DNA from: Maniola hyperantus
Taxonomy: Eukaryota; Arthropoda; Insecta; Lepidoptera; Nymphalidae
Assembly: GCF_902806685.2 (NCBI RefSeq)
Contig: NC_048538.1
Span: 12,772,001-12,836,000 of the forward strand
Reading direction: 5' to 3'
Length of the DNA stretch: 64,000 bases
The position numbers and the translations under genes were made by a program. Below the pieces are notes generated by a model, which was given only the letters and a program-made list of their open reading frames with translations, was not told the origin of the DNA and ran no database searches. Positions 19,415-30,276 of the stretch are shown here, one piece after another. Position 1 is the stretch's first letter. Each line of letters starts with the position of its first letter.

Positions 19415-19645
19415 TCTATAAGACTTCGGCAGTGGCTAGTTACCACCCTAACGGCAAAGCTGTGCTGCCAAGTGATTTAGCGTTCCGGTACGATACCGTG
19501 TAGAAACCAAAGGGGCGTGGGTGTAATAAAAACTGCCATACCCCTTTCAGGTTAGCCCGTTTCCATCTTACACTGCATTATCACTTACCACCAAGTGAGA
19601 TTGCAGTCAAGGGCTAACTTGTATCTTAATAAATAAATAAATAAA
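19415..19645 (+). mobile_element. SINE-1 copy, 5'-truncated
   Basis: AGTGGCTAGTTACCACCCTA, GTGATTTAGCGTTCCGGTAC, GATACCGTGTAGAAACCAAA, CCATACCCCTTTCAGGTTAG and GAGATTGCAGTCAAGGGCTA, then ATCTTAATAAATAAATAAAT as the A-rich tail. The tRNA-like head is missing. Confidence 0.85.
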
Positions 19646-20184
19646 AGTTGGCTAGTCTCTATGGAGATTGACCGCCGTAGTCGAAATTCGGTCGGAAGGT
19701 TCTTGAAACAAAGTCCATCTCCACATTGCGCAAGCCGGTCACCAGAAACAGGACGCATATGGTAATTCCTTATTCCAATAGGAAATAGCGGCGGTCACTC
19801 GCAATAATCCATCACTGGGTTATTTGTTTGTCCCGGGACATGTTTATATCGTTTTACGTATTCCTTACAGGTTTTGATAAATATTTGTTCCGAGACAGTT
19901 CGGACATGTCCAGGAATTGAATATCCGGAATGAGGGACCGGGTTTTGTGATTGGCATGTGTTCGGTTGGAAATTGGGAACCTTTCTGTTTCGTTGAAATA
20001 TTGCTGCGTACAAAGGACTCCTAGTGAAACTGCGGACGGTCCTCTGATTATATTATGAACTTATAATTTGTAAAATTAAGGTATTTCGAAAACTATGAGT
20101 AATTTTAAATACTTATTAAAAAACATTAAAAACACAACTGCTTTGTCAGATTGAATTTAAAAAAAATTAGCTATAATTGTGATG
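19646..20184. other. Unique stretch, no gene recognised
   Basis: Moderately GC-rich at 19660-19800, then AT-rich. A 72-codon minus frame (19795-20013) shows no domain. Confidence 0.35.
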
Positions 20185-20310
20185 ATGTAAGGATTCTAAC
20201 AATACCTACCTCATACATCGAAATCTGTTCAAGCATTTAAAAGTTAAATAACAGGTGAAACAAAAACCTCGCATAAATACCTACATACATACGTACTATA
20301 GGTATGAGCC
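20185..20310 (+). repeat. Dispersed repeat O, copy 2
   Basis: GATGTAAGGATTCTAACAAT, ACCTCATACATCGAAATCTG, TTCAAGCATTTAAAAGTTAA and a CATACATACG tail match the copies at 13917, 23480 and 42110. Confidence 0.6.
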
Positions 20311-21259
20311 CTGAAAATATATACACTCCTTTTCTTGGGCAGTCGTGTACTAAAAATCTTTCTCCGATAATCTTATAACTACAATCTAATATATGAATTA
20401 TGTTTATTTTAAAATTCAGAATTAAAATATCAGCTAGGTACCTAATTAGTACCTACTTTTGCCAAAGATTATGTTATTAGAAGAAATTAAATGCAAATAT
20501 TTTTTTCATTAACATAGTCTCACGAATAATTCTTGTTTGAGTATAACCTTGCAGTTTTAGACTGAAAAAGCCAAAAGTGCTATAATAACAAGTATAAAAT
20601 GTGCTAAGAAGAGAAACAACGCCGTAGCAAAAACTGTAGCAGTATCCCAAGGGCCGCAACGTCATTACAGCCGCGGCTAAGGATCGTATGCATACAGAAT
20701 AGACCTTATCAGTTATGCATAATGCGGAGACCCCAAAGGTGGGCAAAATATTGCAACGCCTGTGTAGGCACCACGTTTACACAGGGTGCTTGGTTTTACA
20801 CTAAGATTTCAGTGTAATAACGTATAGAGACTTGTAAAAGTAGAATGTAAGAAAACTTTTTACAGATCACTACCCATAAAATAAATGCAAAAATGTGTTT
20901 GTTTGTTGGTTTACACGTCGCATCGGAGTAACGTACATAGACATCAGGTAGTAATACTTTTATTACAACGTCGCAGCTTTAAATTCAAATTTAAAAAGCA
21001 AACGTGTACCTAATTAAAAGGTTTAGTTAAGTAGGTAATATTTTTTAAATGAAAATAACTAGTTTCGTTTAGATGTAGGGTTCCAAAATCCTATCAAAAC
21101 CTACTAAACAAACCTATCATGATTACTTGATGATAACGAAGAAAATTTATTTTATTATTATGTCTGATTGTCATGTCAACTCATAGCTTTTTACATTTGG
21201 TTTTAATTTCTGTAATTGTATTTTTTCTGTGTTGATTGCTAAATCAACGTTTACCTATA
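20311..21259. other. Unique AT-rich stretch
   Basis: The minus frame at 20477-20746 has no recognised domain. A short Helitron-like trace (ATGTGTTTGTTTGTTGG..GTCGCATCGGAGTAACGT, about 20893-20935) is possible. Nothing else. Confidence 0.35.
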
Positions 21260-21501
21260 TCTAAATATATAGGTAAAAGGAAAAGGTGACTGACTGACTG
21301 ACTGACTCACTGACTGACTGACTGATCTATCAACGCACAGCTCAATCTACTGAACCGATCGGGCTAAAATTTGGTATGCAGATAGCTATTATGATAGCTA
21401 TTATGGCATCCGTTAAGAAAGGGATTTTTGAAAATTCAACCCCTAAGGGGGTGGAATAGGGTTTTGAAATTTGCACGGACGAAGTCGCGAGCATAAGCTA
21501 G
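21260..21501 (+). mobile_element. Helitron-like element, B type, full length
   Basis: TCTAAATATATAGGTAAAAG at the 5' end, a (GACT)n tract with one CTCA interruption (21285-21325), CAACGCACAGCTCAATCTAC, an internal duplication of ATAGCTATTATG (about 21382-21405), TCAACCCCTAAGGGGGTGG and CACGGACGAAGTCGCGAGCA ending in AAGCTAG. Flanks are A and T. The part between AAATTTG and CACGGACG is shortened. Confidence 0.9.
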
Positions 21502-22435
21502 TATTATTTAAAGTTAGAACACTCTGTATACAGTCAAGTGACAATACCTCCACAACGTCCAATGTCAGCTTGATGGATTTTGTTCTGTGAATCTATTACA
21601 CTTTTTTATTTGCCGGAGGTCGAGATGTGGGCGTCCCATGAATATGAATGGAGCTCGGAATCACATACATTTGTTTGTGTGTCTTGTCATACAAATTGAT
21701 ACTTTGTAACCTTCGTATCAGATAAGAACAAAAGTTAAAAAAGTAGTTCTGTTTCATAATTTTATTAAAGCTTTTTGTGACTTTGAACATTGCGACACTT
21801 TCCCCAATCTCGAAATTCAATCAAATCATTTATTAAATTTGGGTACCACTCTTAAATACCACTCTTATTAAAAATAAATGAAAGTCGTGATTTTATTAAA
21901 TTATTCTCTTTAATAATTAATTCTAGCCCCAAAAACTACCGCTATAATAAAGTCATTTTATTACTACAGTACAAGACCCTATTATTCCTGCTAGGTATGT
22001 AGGAACAAGCAAGGGTGGACGCAGAAAGGTGCAGCGGGCGAAAGTACTTGGTCATGTTATGCATTAATAACCATCAGAATAGAGTAGGTATATAAATACT
22101 AGGTAGTTAGTAGCAAAAAGACATGGATAAAAGAATTTTTTCAACTTAAAAACTTTAAGCACTCATTAACTAGAAGTCTTTCAGATGCCTATCGTATCGG
22201 TTTCCAATTAACAGCGACACAGTTCAGTCTCATTATATTTTTAATTTGGGGGAGGAATCTCAAATTAAAGCGGGCCAACGTCAAAGGACACGCCGGCTGC
22301 CATTAGAGCTAAATAATTAAAGAATTCGACCGTCTTCACAGTCGTTAGACAGAATCAAGAAACCGCTTTGCTTAAAACTTCGCCATTTCGATTAACTAGT
22401 AGAATATACCTATCTTCAGTTACCTATCTATAAAG
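21502..22435. other. Unique AT-rich stretch
   Basis: No repeat family or gene is recognised; a 74-codon minus frame (21596-21820) lacks any domain. Confidence 0.4.
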
Positions 22436-22560
22436 GCGTAGCTTTAGTTTTAAGTTTGCGTAAAAACTATCACCACTATCATCATCTTACAAATGCAACG
22501 ACAAAGCATCAAAAAGTGTAATTTATTACCTATTTTGAATAAAACATTTGAATTTTGTTT
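22436..22560 (+). mobile_element. Retroelement 3' end, family I, copy 1
   Basis: GGCGTAGCTTTAGTTTTAAG, TTTGCGTAAAAACTATCACC, CATCTTACAAATGCAACGAC and TTTTGAATAAAACATTTGAA, which looks like a 3' end with a polyadenylation-like AATAAA. The copy at 35857 shares the first three motifs. Probably a LINE tail; the clade is not identified. Confidence 0.55.
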
Positions 22561-22739
22561 TTTTAAACGTGTAAGATTTACGTTAAGAAAATAAGGTATA
22601 AGTTTACTTTATTCCTACCAAAAAATACTTATTATGTGAATATTATTGTACATAATATACGTAGCTATTAATGAAATCGTGGCGGAAAACATCTTAAAGC
22701 CATAAAACTCGGTGACGCAGAGGTGCCATTGGCGCAATG

Positions 22740-22790
22740 GTATTCAAATGGAATAAATCCAGGTTGCCGGGGTCTAGGAGACCCTGGGGA
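22740..22790. repeat. Weak dispersed repeat around GGTCTAGGAGACC
   Basis: TATTCAAATGGAATAAATCC..AGGTTG and CCGGGGTCTAGGAGACCCTG resemble 16776-16836. Class unknown. Confidence 0.35.
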
Positions 22791-23479
22791 GTCATCTCGA
22801 CGGAGATGACCGCTCTGAGGTGCTTGACACTTAGATGAGACGCTCGTAGACGCTGCTACAGACGAGCGGTTGAGACGTCGCGATTCAACATTACCTTTAC
22901 ACCTACTTACTTAACTTGAAGTAATACTTAAATTTAGAAATACAGAATACAGTAGGAATATTAGTTTTTTTTAAAGTATTAAAAGACAAAGAAAACGTGT
23001 TTTACTTCAAAATTTTCTCTAGATGTAAATTTATGGGGCTCCTTAAAATATCGCTTTTGAAAACACATACTAATAATATGTGTTAGTTAATACCTCTCTG
23101 GTAAAATTCAAATGATATCACAATATTAATTACTTGTTATTAGTAAGTATAGTTAGTATTAATTACTTTCTAACCAAAACAAGAAAAAAATATTGTATGT
23201 CTTAAACCTTAGCCATGGTTTAAATTGATATTAAATCTGTTTATCTCTTACAATGTACGTGTTTTCAAGTTTTGAAATCATAAGAACGTTTCAAAAAAAA
23301 ATTGAACAATTTTTTATTCTAAGACGACATTTTGAATTGCTTTACAAGTCAAAATAAATTAACAAGTAAATTACAACTGCCCTGCCAAAAAACGAACAAA
23401 AAAGTATTTTATTAAAAGGCACCATTCAGCCGCCATGTTGAAATTTCCCACAAAAGCATTGTAGGCTCCAGTGTCACTC
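22791..23479. other. Unique stretch, nothing recognised
   Basis: 22790-22880 carries short inverted words (CATCTCGACGGAGATG; AGACGCTCGTAGACGCTGC) without a clear element boundary. The remainder is AT-rich. Confidence 0.35.
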
Positions 23480-23600
23480 GGGATAATTTAAGGATTCTTA
23501 CGATACCTCATACATCCAAATTTGGTCAGGCATTCAGAAGTTTTGGTCGGATAAAGAAACTCACAAACATACACCCTAAAAACGTTGCACTTCTTTTTTC
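23480..23600 (+). repeat. Dispersed repeat O, copy 3
   Basis: AATTTAAGGATTCTTACGAT, ACCTCATACATCCAAATTTG, GTCAGGCATTCAGAAGTTTT and ACTCACAAACATACACCCTA are the family motifs. Confidence 0.6.
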
Positions 23601-24017
23601 TGACAGTAGTGTAAACAATATTGAGCTTTCGAAGCGCCAGTCTGCGTCTGTATAATGTCGCAGACAAATTACGATTCGGTGCTACAAGGGCTGCGAAAGG
23701 GGTAATGTTTACATTTTAATGTAAGAATACCGCTGGCACTGCTCGCTCGTTAAGGGGATCATTTTCTCGCCCGCAATTTTGGATTAAATGCGTCTTTTTG
23801 CTTTCACTATTAATGAACTGTTTGATTAAAGCATGTTAATTTCATAAATTGTTAAGTATTACCTTGGTTTACCTTACACACCATCAATTTTTCTTAATTT
23901 TAATCTTTACTAAGTAACGTTTATATGAACAAAGATGTAGGATTGTATGTAGGTGTTTCCTGTAAGATTTATATACCAAAAGGGACAGGAGCTAACTGTT
24001 CATTGTATATCCTTGTA
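23601..24017. other. Unique stretch, nothing recognised
   Basis: Short, mixed-composition unique DNA; no gene or repeat is supported. Confidence 0.4.
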
Positions 24018-24120
24018 CTAGCTGATACCCGCGTCATCGTTCGCGTGGATTTAGTTTTGTAAAATTCCCATGGGAACTCTTTGATTTTCCGGAATAAAAA
24101 AAACCTTTGTCACTTACCAA
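24018..24120 (-). mobile_element. Helitron-like 3' fragment, A type
   Basis: CTAGCTGATACCCGCGTCAT.., TTCGCGTGGATTTAGTTTTG, CCCATGGGAACTCTTTGATT and TTCCGGAATAAAAAAAACC; the 5' part is missing. A precedes CTAG. Confidence 0.75.
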
Positions 24121-24214
24121 CACTTTCCATCACTTGAGATTAGTAGTCCGGCATAAAACCACAAAATCAATAAGCTAATAAAATATAAAGTTAAATATTT
24201 CCAGAAACCATTCA

Positions 24215-24408
24215 TCTATATATAAAAGGAAAAGCTGACTGACTGACTGACTGACTGTCTGACTGATCTATCAACGCACAGTTCAAACTACTGGACGGAT
24301 CGGGCTGAAATTTAGCATGCAGATAGCTTTTATGACGTAGACATCTGCTATGAAAGGATTTTTAAAAATACAACCCCTAACACGGACGAATTCGCGGGAA
24401 TAAGCTAG
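24215..24408 (+). mobile_element. Helitron-like element, B type, internal deletion
   Basis: TCTATATATAAAAGGAAAAG, a (GACT)n tract, CAACGCACAGTTCAAACTAC, TTAGCATGCAGATAGCTTTT, then ACAACCCCTAA joined directly to CACGGACGAATTCGCGGGAA and TAAGCTAG. About 35 bases of the usual sequence are missing at that join. A and T flank the element. Confidence 0.85.
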
Positions 24409-24771
24409 TTCATTTATATTGTTGTAATAATAGATTCGCTCTTAGAATTTTACGAGCATAAAATCAGACTCAGATTCAACTCTTTGATGCAGCACAGTAA
24501 AAATATGAGCGGGCTATAAAAGGGCCGTAACAATTTCAGTTAATATTAATCGTTTTTCTTTCGCGACCCTTCCGGGGGCCATCGCTTTATTTCCCTCCAA
24601 TTCGCCCCTTGACGATAACTATGATATATTTATTATTACGCTAAGACTATCCGAAGATACCCTTGATATGTATTATTATTGCTAACAAATAGGTCAGTAT
24701 ATCAAGATTTTATTTATTTTCCTGCAGTGTAAAATGATTTCCTCTACAATTTTAATAGGGGTAGTTTCGAG
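24409..24771. other. Unique stretch, nothing recognised
   Basis: No repeat or gene seen. Confidence 0.4.
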
Positions 24772-24873
24772 TCAAGAGTGAATCTTCTAGGCAAGCGCGC
24801 TCTATCTTAGGTTGCATTATCACCAGGTGTGCTTGTATTGCAGTCAAATGCTATTCTATAAATTAAAAAAAAA
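24772..24873 (+). mobile_element. LINE 3' tail fragment, family K
   Basis: GAGTGAATCTTCTAGGCAAG, CGCGCTCTATCTTAGGTTGC, ATTATCACCAGGTGTGCTTG, TATTGCAGTCAAATGCTATT and CTATAAATT followed by a run of A. The same tail occurs at 62325. Confidence 0.7.
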
Positions 24874-25693
24874 ACGCACTCTTATGCCAACTTTTTTATG
24901 CGCTAAGTACATGCCGCAGTAAGCTGATTACATATTATATTATGTAAGGATATCTAGGTACAATGTTCCCTTTTTTGTTTTTTTGTTTTCTTAGTTCAGG
25001 TAAAAAGGTACTTTTAAAGTTCTAATTGACTTCTGTCTCCTTCTTCTTAGTAAGTATCGTACTGCTATTCTACCGGTAGGAAAGTTTTATTGGTATTTTT
25101 TAAGTTTCTTTGTAAACACAGTACAACAAATCGTTTTATATCTACCTACGTGGTACGTGGTAGATACGCAGAGGTAGTTGAGGTAGGTAAATCACAAACC
25201 CCGTCTGTCGCACGGTTTGCACTTGAAATCAATAGGAAAAATCAAAGTAAACATCCCCTCGGACGTCCAACTAACGACCAAACTGAGTTCTAATCACGAA
25301 ACGTCAAAAATGGATATCGAGAATTGAATTCGGCAACCTTCTTTTTTCGCATAGGGCGTTCAAATGGCCAGATCAACTCAATGAGGGTGACGTGTTTACT
25401 CGCAACCCACAACTGCGGACTTTTTTACATTTTTCCAAACGTTATTTACCCGGTGTCGTAAAGGCATTGTGCCCGATGAACAATGGTTGGGGATATTCGC
25501 GTTTTTTTCTTTGTTTCCACGGTTTTTTGCTCTTTTCCGAGTGTCCGCGAGCGTGCCGTGTTGCTATTCATTCCGATTTGCGGAACTGATGCGATAGCTG
25601 CCAACTTGCACCGTTTTAACGGAGGTTTGTTCTTTTAAGCTCGCGTTTTGTACAAAGAATTGTACCTATACAAATATCTGTTTCAATCAATAT
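24874..25693. other. Unique stretch, GC-richer at 25320-25640
   Basis: Two + frames (25090-25293 and 25392-25589) show no recognised domain. Such unique, less AT-rich patches may be conserved non-coding DNA, but this cannot be judged from one genome. Confidence 0.3.
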
Positions 25694-26260
25694 ATATCCT
25701 AATAAAATAAAAAAATAAAAAAGCCTTTTATTTCTTCTCTTTACAATAATATTATGGGATTAATTAAATAAAACTTAAAATTACTAAACGTTAACATAAA
25801 ATAATAATTTAAATTTAGTGCTATGCTTATTTTTATGAAGAACCCTTTTCAGGTCAAGGCCTCCTCCAGAGAAACCCACTTTACCTTCTTTCTTTCCTTC
25901 GTCTTTAGCTTTGAGCATCCAGTTTTGTCCCGCCACTTTTGTGTTGTCACACACAACGATAATGCGGCCTTCCTCTACTACGTGTGCCTTTTGGTCCTGG
26001 CCAGCTCGTTACTCTCGCTGTCCACCGGTTGTCTGTGAATCTAGCAATATGGCCGGCCCATTTCCATTTCGATTTCATTGTATAGGAAAGTGCGTCAGTT
26101 AGTTGGGTCTGTTTCCTGATGACACAATGGCGAATTTTATGAATCCTCTTTATTTTCAGTATACTTCGTTCCATTGCTCTTTGACAAGATGTTATCATTC
26201 TTCTTATTTTGTCTGTAAACTTCCAAGTTTGGCAGCCATACGTTAGCGTTCCTATTCAAA
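25694..26260 (-). pseudogene. RTE-like LINE: reverse transcriptase C-terminus and 3' UTR
   Basis: Read on the minus strand from 26245: YGCQTWKFTDKIRRMITSCQ, then RAMERSILKIKRIHKIRHCV, KSKWKWAGHIARFTDNRWTA and SRGRPHYRCV. After a frameshift near 25945 it continues as VAGQNWMLKAKDEGK and SLEEA. These are the conserved C-terminal motifs (YGCQTW, QRAMERS, KWxWAGHIxR, GRPxxRW, VAGxNWxxxAKD) of insect RTE-type endonuclease/reverse transcriptases. The 5' part is missing, at least one frameshift is present, and a 3' UTR runs down to the T-rich edge near 25700. The protein would act with its RNA in target-primed insertion; this copy is dead. The 25947-26198 frame is only a piece of it. Confidence 0.85.
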
Positions 26261-26317
26261 CTTAAATCAAATAAAAATAAAAAATAAACATCAAAACATT
26301 TACATTTTATAGTCAAC

Positions 26318-26519
26318 TATAGATGATACTCGCGATTTCATTTGCGTGGAATTAGTTTTTGTACATCTCGTGGGAATTCTTTGATTTTCCGTGATAAAAA
26401 GCAGCCTTTCTTGGGACGCGTGCTATCTCTGTACCAAACATCGAAAACGGTTAAACAGATGAGTCCTGAAAAGCTAGCAGGCAGACAGACAGACACAGTT
26501 TCGCATTTATAATGTTGGA
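26318..26519 (-). mobile_element. Helitron-like element, A type, nearly complete
   Basis: CTATAGATGATACTCGCGAT.., TTTGATTTTCCGTGATAAAA, GCTATCTCTGTACCAAACAT, AAAAGCTAGCAGGCAGACAG and CAGTTTCGCATTTATAATGT ending TGGA. The terminal CTAG is changed to CTATAG. Confidence 0.75.
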
Positions 26520-26715
26520 TGGATTAAGTAATGAAATAACTATTCATTTTGAACGTTGTTCCTAATTTTAATCGAAAAGAAAACAAAAAATGTTTGTTTC
26601 ATAAAAATCATTGTAAAATATCAATCTCTACAAATCACTCCCAATACTTTGCGTAGTAACGTGGTGGCCGGTATGATCGTGCCTTTGCCCCGGAAGGTTC
26701 GTCAAGACTAGCCGC

Positions 26716-26945
26716 ATTGGGAGGCGCCGCGCCGCGCCGTCCTATAATTATTGTCATCGCCCGTGCGATGATGCGTGCGTCCGGCGACAATGATCGCGCG
26801 TTCCGTGCGTTCAAACAAACTGTGTTCTACTGAATATCCTATTGAAGATCGCGCGATCATGCGATGCGTTCTGTATTTCATCGCACGGTGAAATCGCAAC
26901 GCATCATCGAGCGAGCGATGACAATATTATGTAGGCGCCTCAATC
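26716..26945. mobile_element. GC-rich foldback MITE with long arms
   Basis: Left GGGAGGCGCCGCGCC.., ATTATTGTCATCGCCCGTGC, GATGATGCGTGCG pairs with right CGCAACGCATCATCGAGCGA, GCGATGACAATATTATGTAG and GCGCCTCAAT. Between them are further GCGATCATGCGATGCG-type words. The 63-codon minus frame lies wholly inside the repeat. Confidence 0.8.
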
Positions 26946-27017
26946 AAAGGCTTTGTTAAGTCCTTATTAGAGATTCTGATACTGGAATAAACTGAAGAGA
27001 TTCCGATATGTAAGTCA

Positions 27018-27047
27018 TAGATAGATAGATAGATAGAGATAGATAGC
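27018..27047. repeat. GATA microsatellite
   Basis: About six consecutive ATAG/GATA units, with one GAGATA interruption near the end. Confidence 0.9.
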
Positions 27048-27057
27048 AGTAGCTCAC

Positions 27058-27190
27058 GGTTTTTTCAAATCGAGATAGTGAGAAAACGAACAGGCGAGCG
27101 GGTCGCCTGATGTTAAGTGATTACCGCCGCCCATGAACATTTGAAGCACCAGAGGACTGCCGATGCGTTGCCAGCCTGTCAAGGACACTG
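27058..27190 (-). mobile_element. Retroelement tail, lepidopteran dispersed family
   Basis: T-rich left edge, then GCGAGCGGGTCGCCTGATGT, TAAGTGATTACCGCCGCCCA and TGAAGCACCAGAGGACTGCC, GATGCGTTGCCAGCCT. I recognise this word order (gTcrCCTGatGttaAgTGatcACCGCCGCCCA) as a common dispersed repeat of moths and butterflies, from memory. Only this copy is in the window. Confidence 0.65.
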
Positions 27191-27899
27191 TCTATAAATT
27201 ATTTGGATAAGTACCTAATATCAAAATGGCAGGGAAGTCATGATTTTTTAACTTTTTTTTTTTACCTCAAACTTAAAAAAACGAACCAAAGCTCAATTCT
27301 AAAAAGTTGATATATTATGTATAGTAGATATTATATATTATTACTTTAACTGGGCACTATTTTATGGCTTTTGAACTTAATACCTTGCTAATTAATATAG
27401 GTACTTACATAGTTAATTTGTGTCTAGGTATTGTATCTACCTACATAAAAAATTAAGCTCATTTTGGGCACCAAAAGATTTTAACTTTTTTTTTAACATT
27501 TACTACACTCAACTAAAAACTTGTCCAATTTTTATTTTTCGTTTGATGCAAATTAAAGTAAAACTTTCAAATAGATAGGTAAGTAGGCTACAGTTTCCGA
27601 AATACACCAGTAATGATGAAAAAATCCAAATATCAATCAATAAAGTTTAAGAACTTTTTCACTTTCATCTTCTAGATTGGTAAAAATACCTTTCAACAGA
27701 TTAGGTGCAGACTGCAGCCCAGTCACCGTAAAAGCTTATCGACCGTTTAGCTCCACTTTAATAATAAAGAAGCAATAAAGAGCTTCGTCCTTACCCGTTT
27801 TCAATAAACACCTTTATCGATTATTCAGCCCGTCGTCCATACTTACATCTCTGAAGCCTCCGCCATAGACAGAAAGTTGGCAAACTAATTCACGACACA
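27191..27899. other. Unique AT-rich stretch
   Basis: No repeat or gene recognised. Confidence 0.4.
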
Positions 27900-28037
27900 G
27901 GCATAGCTTGTGTCGGGTGGTTGGTAGGTGGTCGGTGGCGATAGCCGGTGGCCGCGGGAGGGGATGGGGGAGCGGGGCGTGCTCGCAGCTGGGCGGCGCC
28001 GACCAATCCCGGCGAACCACCCACCCGAACCCGCCCA

Positions 28038-28138
28038 ACTCACCTGCGTCTCACCATTAAGCCCGGTTTTCTCGTACTTTTTTCGCGGACCTCGTATCCG
28101 TTCACTGGCGCCGTCTTTATTTTATTTTCTCCTTTATA
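28038..28138 (-). promoter_or_regulatory. Candidate TATA promoter with short first exon
   Basis: On the minus strand: TATAAAGG at 28138-28131, an initiator-like CCAGTG with its A at 28106 (32 bases from the first T of TATA), ATG at 28057-28055, then CAG/GTGAGT with the junction at 28044/28043. Read literally, this gives a 63-base exon encoding only M V R R plus a split codon. Spacing is right for a eukaryotic core promoter, but each motif alone is common and there is no evidence of a downstream exon. The + strand reading of the same DNA competes (see 28150-28178). Confidence 0.2.
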
Positions 28139-28149
28139 CCTCCTTCCAG

Positions 28150-28178
28150 GCTCGCCTCCTATTTTGCGCCCGGAAAAG
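28150..28178 (+). other. Candidate 29-base microexon, + strand
   Basis: A long pyrimidine-rich tract (28111-28147, e.g. TTTATTTTATTTTCTCCTTT) ends in CCAG at 28149. A 29-base segment follows, bounded by AAAAG/GTAGGA at 28178/28179. The signal pair is good but the exon is very short and nothing shows what it would join to. It contradicts the minus-strand promoter idea. Confidence 0.15.
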
Positions 28179-28770
28179 GTAGGAGAAAACCTTTTGTGAA
28201 TACGAATGCTGAGCAGGTATCTGCGCTCGTTAGTTACGGGCGCTGATATGTAAAGTAAATAAAGGTTCTTTGCGAGGCGCCCGAGTAATGAAGCCAGCCT
28301 CTATACCTATCCGCTCCCAGAGTATGTTTAAATATACCAGCGAGCAGATGCCTAATTAAAACAGCCGTATTAAATATTCGTCAGTGGGCTCGTATTCCAA
28401 ACTTTCCTTTACGAGCGCAGCGGAAAAGCGGCCAGTAAACTTTTAACGCCCGTATCGATCCGTAAAAAGTTCGTCATGAAAGTAATCTGGGCAACCTTGC
28501 TCCACATTTTGTTTCAATGGCTCGAGGAGCGGCCGAAGTCGTATGCAAGTGTCCCTACCAGGGTGAACGATCCCCACATCGATGAAGTTTAACTGAACTT
28601 GGAAAAAACTTTAGCGAACTTTGTTCGCGCCGCGTGATTAGGAAGACTTAGTTTTGAAGTAAGTCGGGAACTGTTTTTTTCAGTTTTGAAAGTGGGTGGC
28701 TCAGTTTATGATCCGGGTGAAAGTCGCGGCGGATCGATGAACTCTAGCGGGGTCAACACCGCCGATCAAA

Positions 28771-29654
28771 GTTTGCTAATAACCAAATTTAATACGAGAG
28801 GGGAGGCCACTGCATTGTGTACTGAAGATCAAAACAAACGTGCTTAGAATACCTAACTCATCATTGATGGGATTAGTGTACATTGTAGAAAATGAATGTT
28901 GGTCGAATAGCTTTAAGAAACAGTGCCTATGTTTAGCTTTATTTGAAAACAAAAACATTCTAACGCGAATGCATTTTTTTCCGATCTTTTTATTTTACGA
29001 ATTCAACCAATATTATTATTTTCACAGTTTATTGACGATATCTACGAGTACACTTGTAGCTTGTCAAAGGCCTGTCGTATAAATCAGGAGTTCCACCTTG
29101 CTGGATTTATCGTATTGAATACGTTGCGAGGTACACCATAGAGGTAATAAATCTCTGGTTTTGTCCCATAATTCATTTCTGATCGTGCGTCATACGTTGT
29201 TTACAGTGATCATTGAACGATAACATACCGGTAGTAGGTAGAAATAACTATTTGATGTATAGTTTACCAGGGTATTCCAGGGTATGGCGTAGAATACCTA
29301 CTGTAGGTAGGTAGAGGAACTATACACCTTTAGTTACGTAAAGAAGGTAACAGAGAGAGTGCTATACCTAGGTCCTTTCCGCGGATAGACTAGGATAGAT
29401 TTTGTATATTCCTTATTAGCCCAGTTAATAAGGTAAACTCTTCTACTTTATGTAAAACTTTTAATTATTTTTGTCAGTAAAACAGTTGAATGGCTGAGGT
29501 TCTTGATAGGTAGGTTCATAAGAAGAAATAAATTCTATAGGAACATAATAGACAAATCTTGATCGTTGGATGTTATCGATGGTATGCATACATTGTACCT
29601 ATACCTATATGATTTTTTAATAATGCACATACGATAAGATAAATCATCAAACTT
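28771..29654. other. Unique AT-rich stretch
   Basis: Two opposing frames at 28776-29082 overlap and carry no domain. No repeat is recognised. Confidence 0.4.
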
Positions 29655-29830
29655 TTATATTTGTTTATTTATTTTATTTTATTGGACCACCAATAGAATT
29701 ATACTAAAAAAATTACACTACAAAGAAAAAAAAAGAAAAAAACTAAAGGTAAGAAAACATACAACATATTACTATAACTTATTAAAAAAAATCATATTAC
29801 CTAGTACTTAATAAAAAAAAAAAATTTTTT
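29655..29830 (-). repeat. T/A-rich tract, possible LINE tail
   Basis: TTTATTTATTTTATTTTATT then GGACCACCAATAG.. and long A runs. The form resembles an inverted LINE poly(A) end, but no coding or family-specific sequence confirms it. Confidence 0.3.
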
Positions 29831-30180
29831 TATTTTATTAAGTAAATTTAATAGCGCAGAACTTAAGGTAAAGTGTCGGTCAGTGATTTCTGATAAGAAT
29901 AACAATATTTTTCCGAACAAAAACAACCTAAGTTTTGCCACTATCTGATCTTTCCCCCATAATGACGAGTGCAACGTCCTCATGAGTTCAGATAAGAAAC
30001 TTGTACCTACGTCTCTGCGTCAGCTGACGTCTGCTCCATTTTATAAACGCTTCTATAGATGTAAAGTTCCTTTTACATTGGCTTATGAGCCACCAATAAT
30101 AAAATTAAATCTTTTACCGTCTAACAGCGAAACGTTAAATGTTTGGATAAGTAGGAACTATTTCTAAAACCATTTTTTAG
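29831..30180. other. Unique stretch, nothing recognised
   Basis: Contains a 61-codon + frame (29982-30167) without a recognised domain. Confidence 0.4.
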
Positions 30181-30232
30181 CGTTCCGTACCTACCTCAAA
30201 AGGAAAAACGGAACCCTTATATGATCACTTTG

Positions 30233-30276
<44 letters not shown>

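Larger units (their letters stand above)
27900..28770. other. Largest unique GC-richer island
   Basis: A run of non-repetitive, markedly GC-richer DNA (for instance GGTGGCCGCGGGAGGGGATG and GCAGCTGGGCGGCGCCGACC) compared with its AT-rich flanks. Short frames overlap on both strands and none has a recognised domain. It could be a promoter region, a UTR exon or conserved non-coding DNA. The specific candidate signals inside it are listed separately. Confidence 0.4.
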
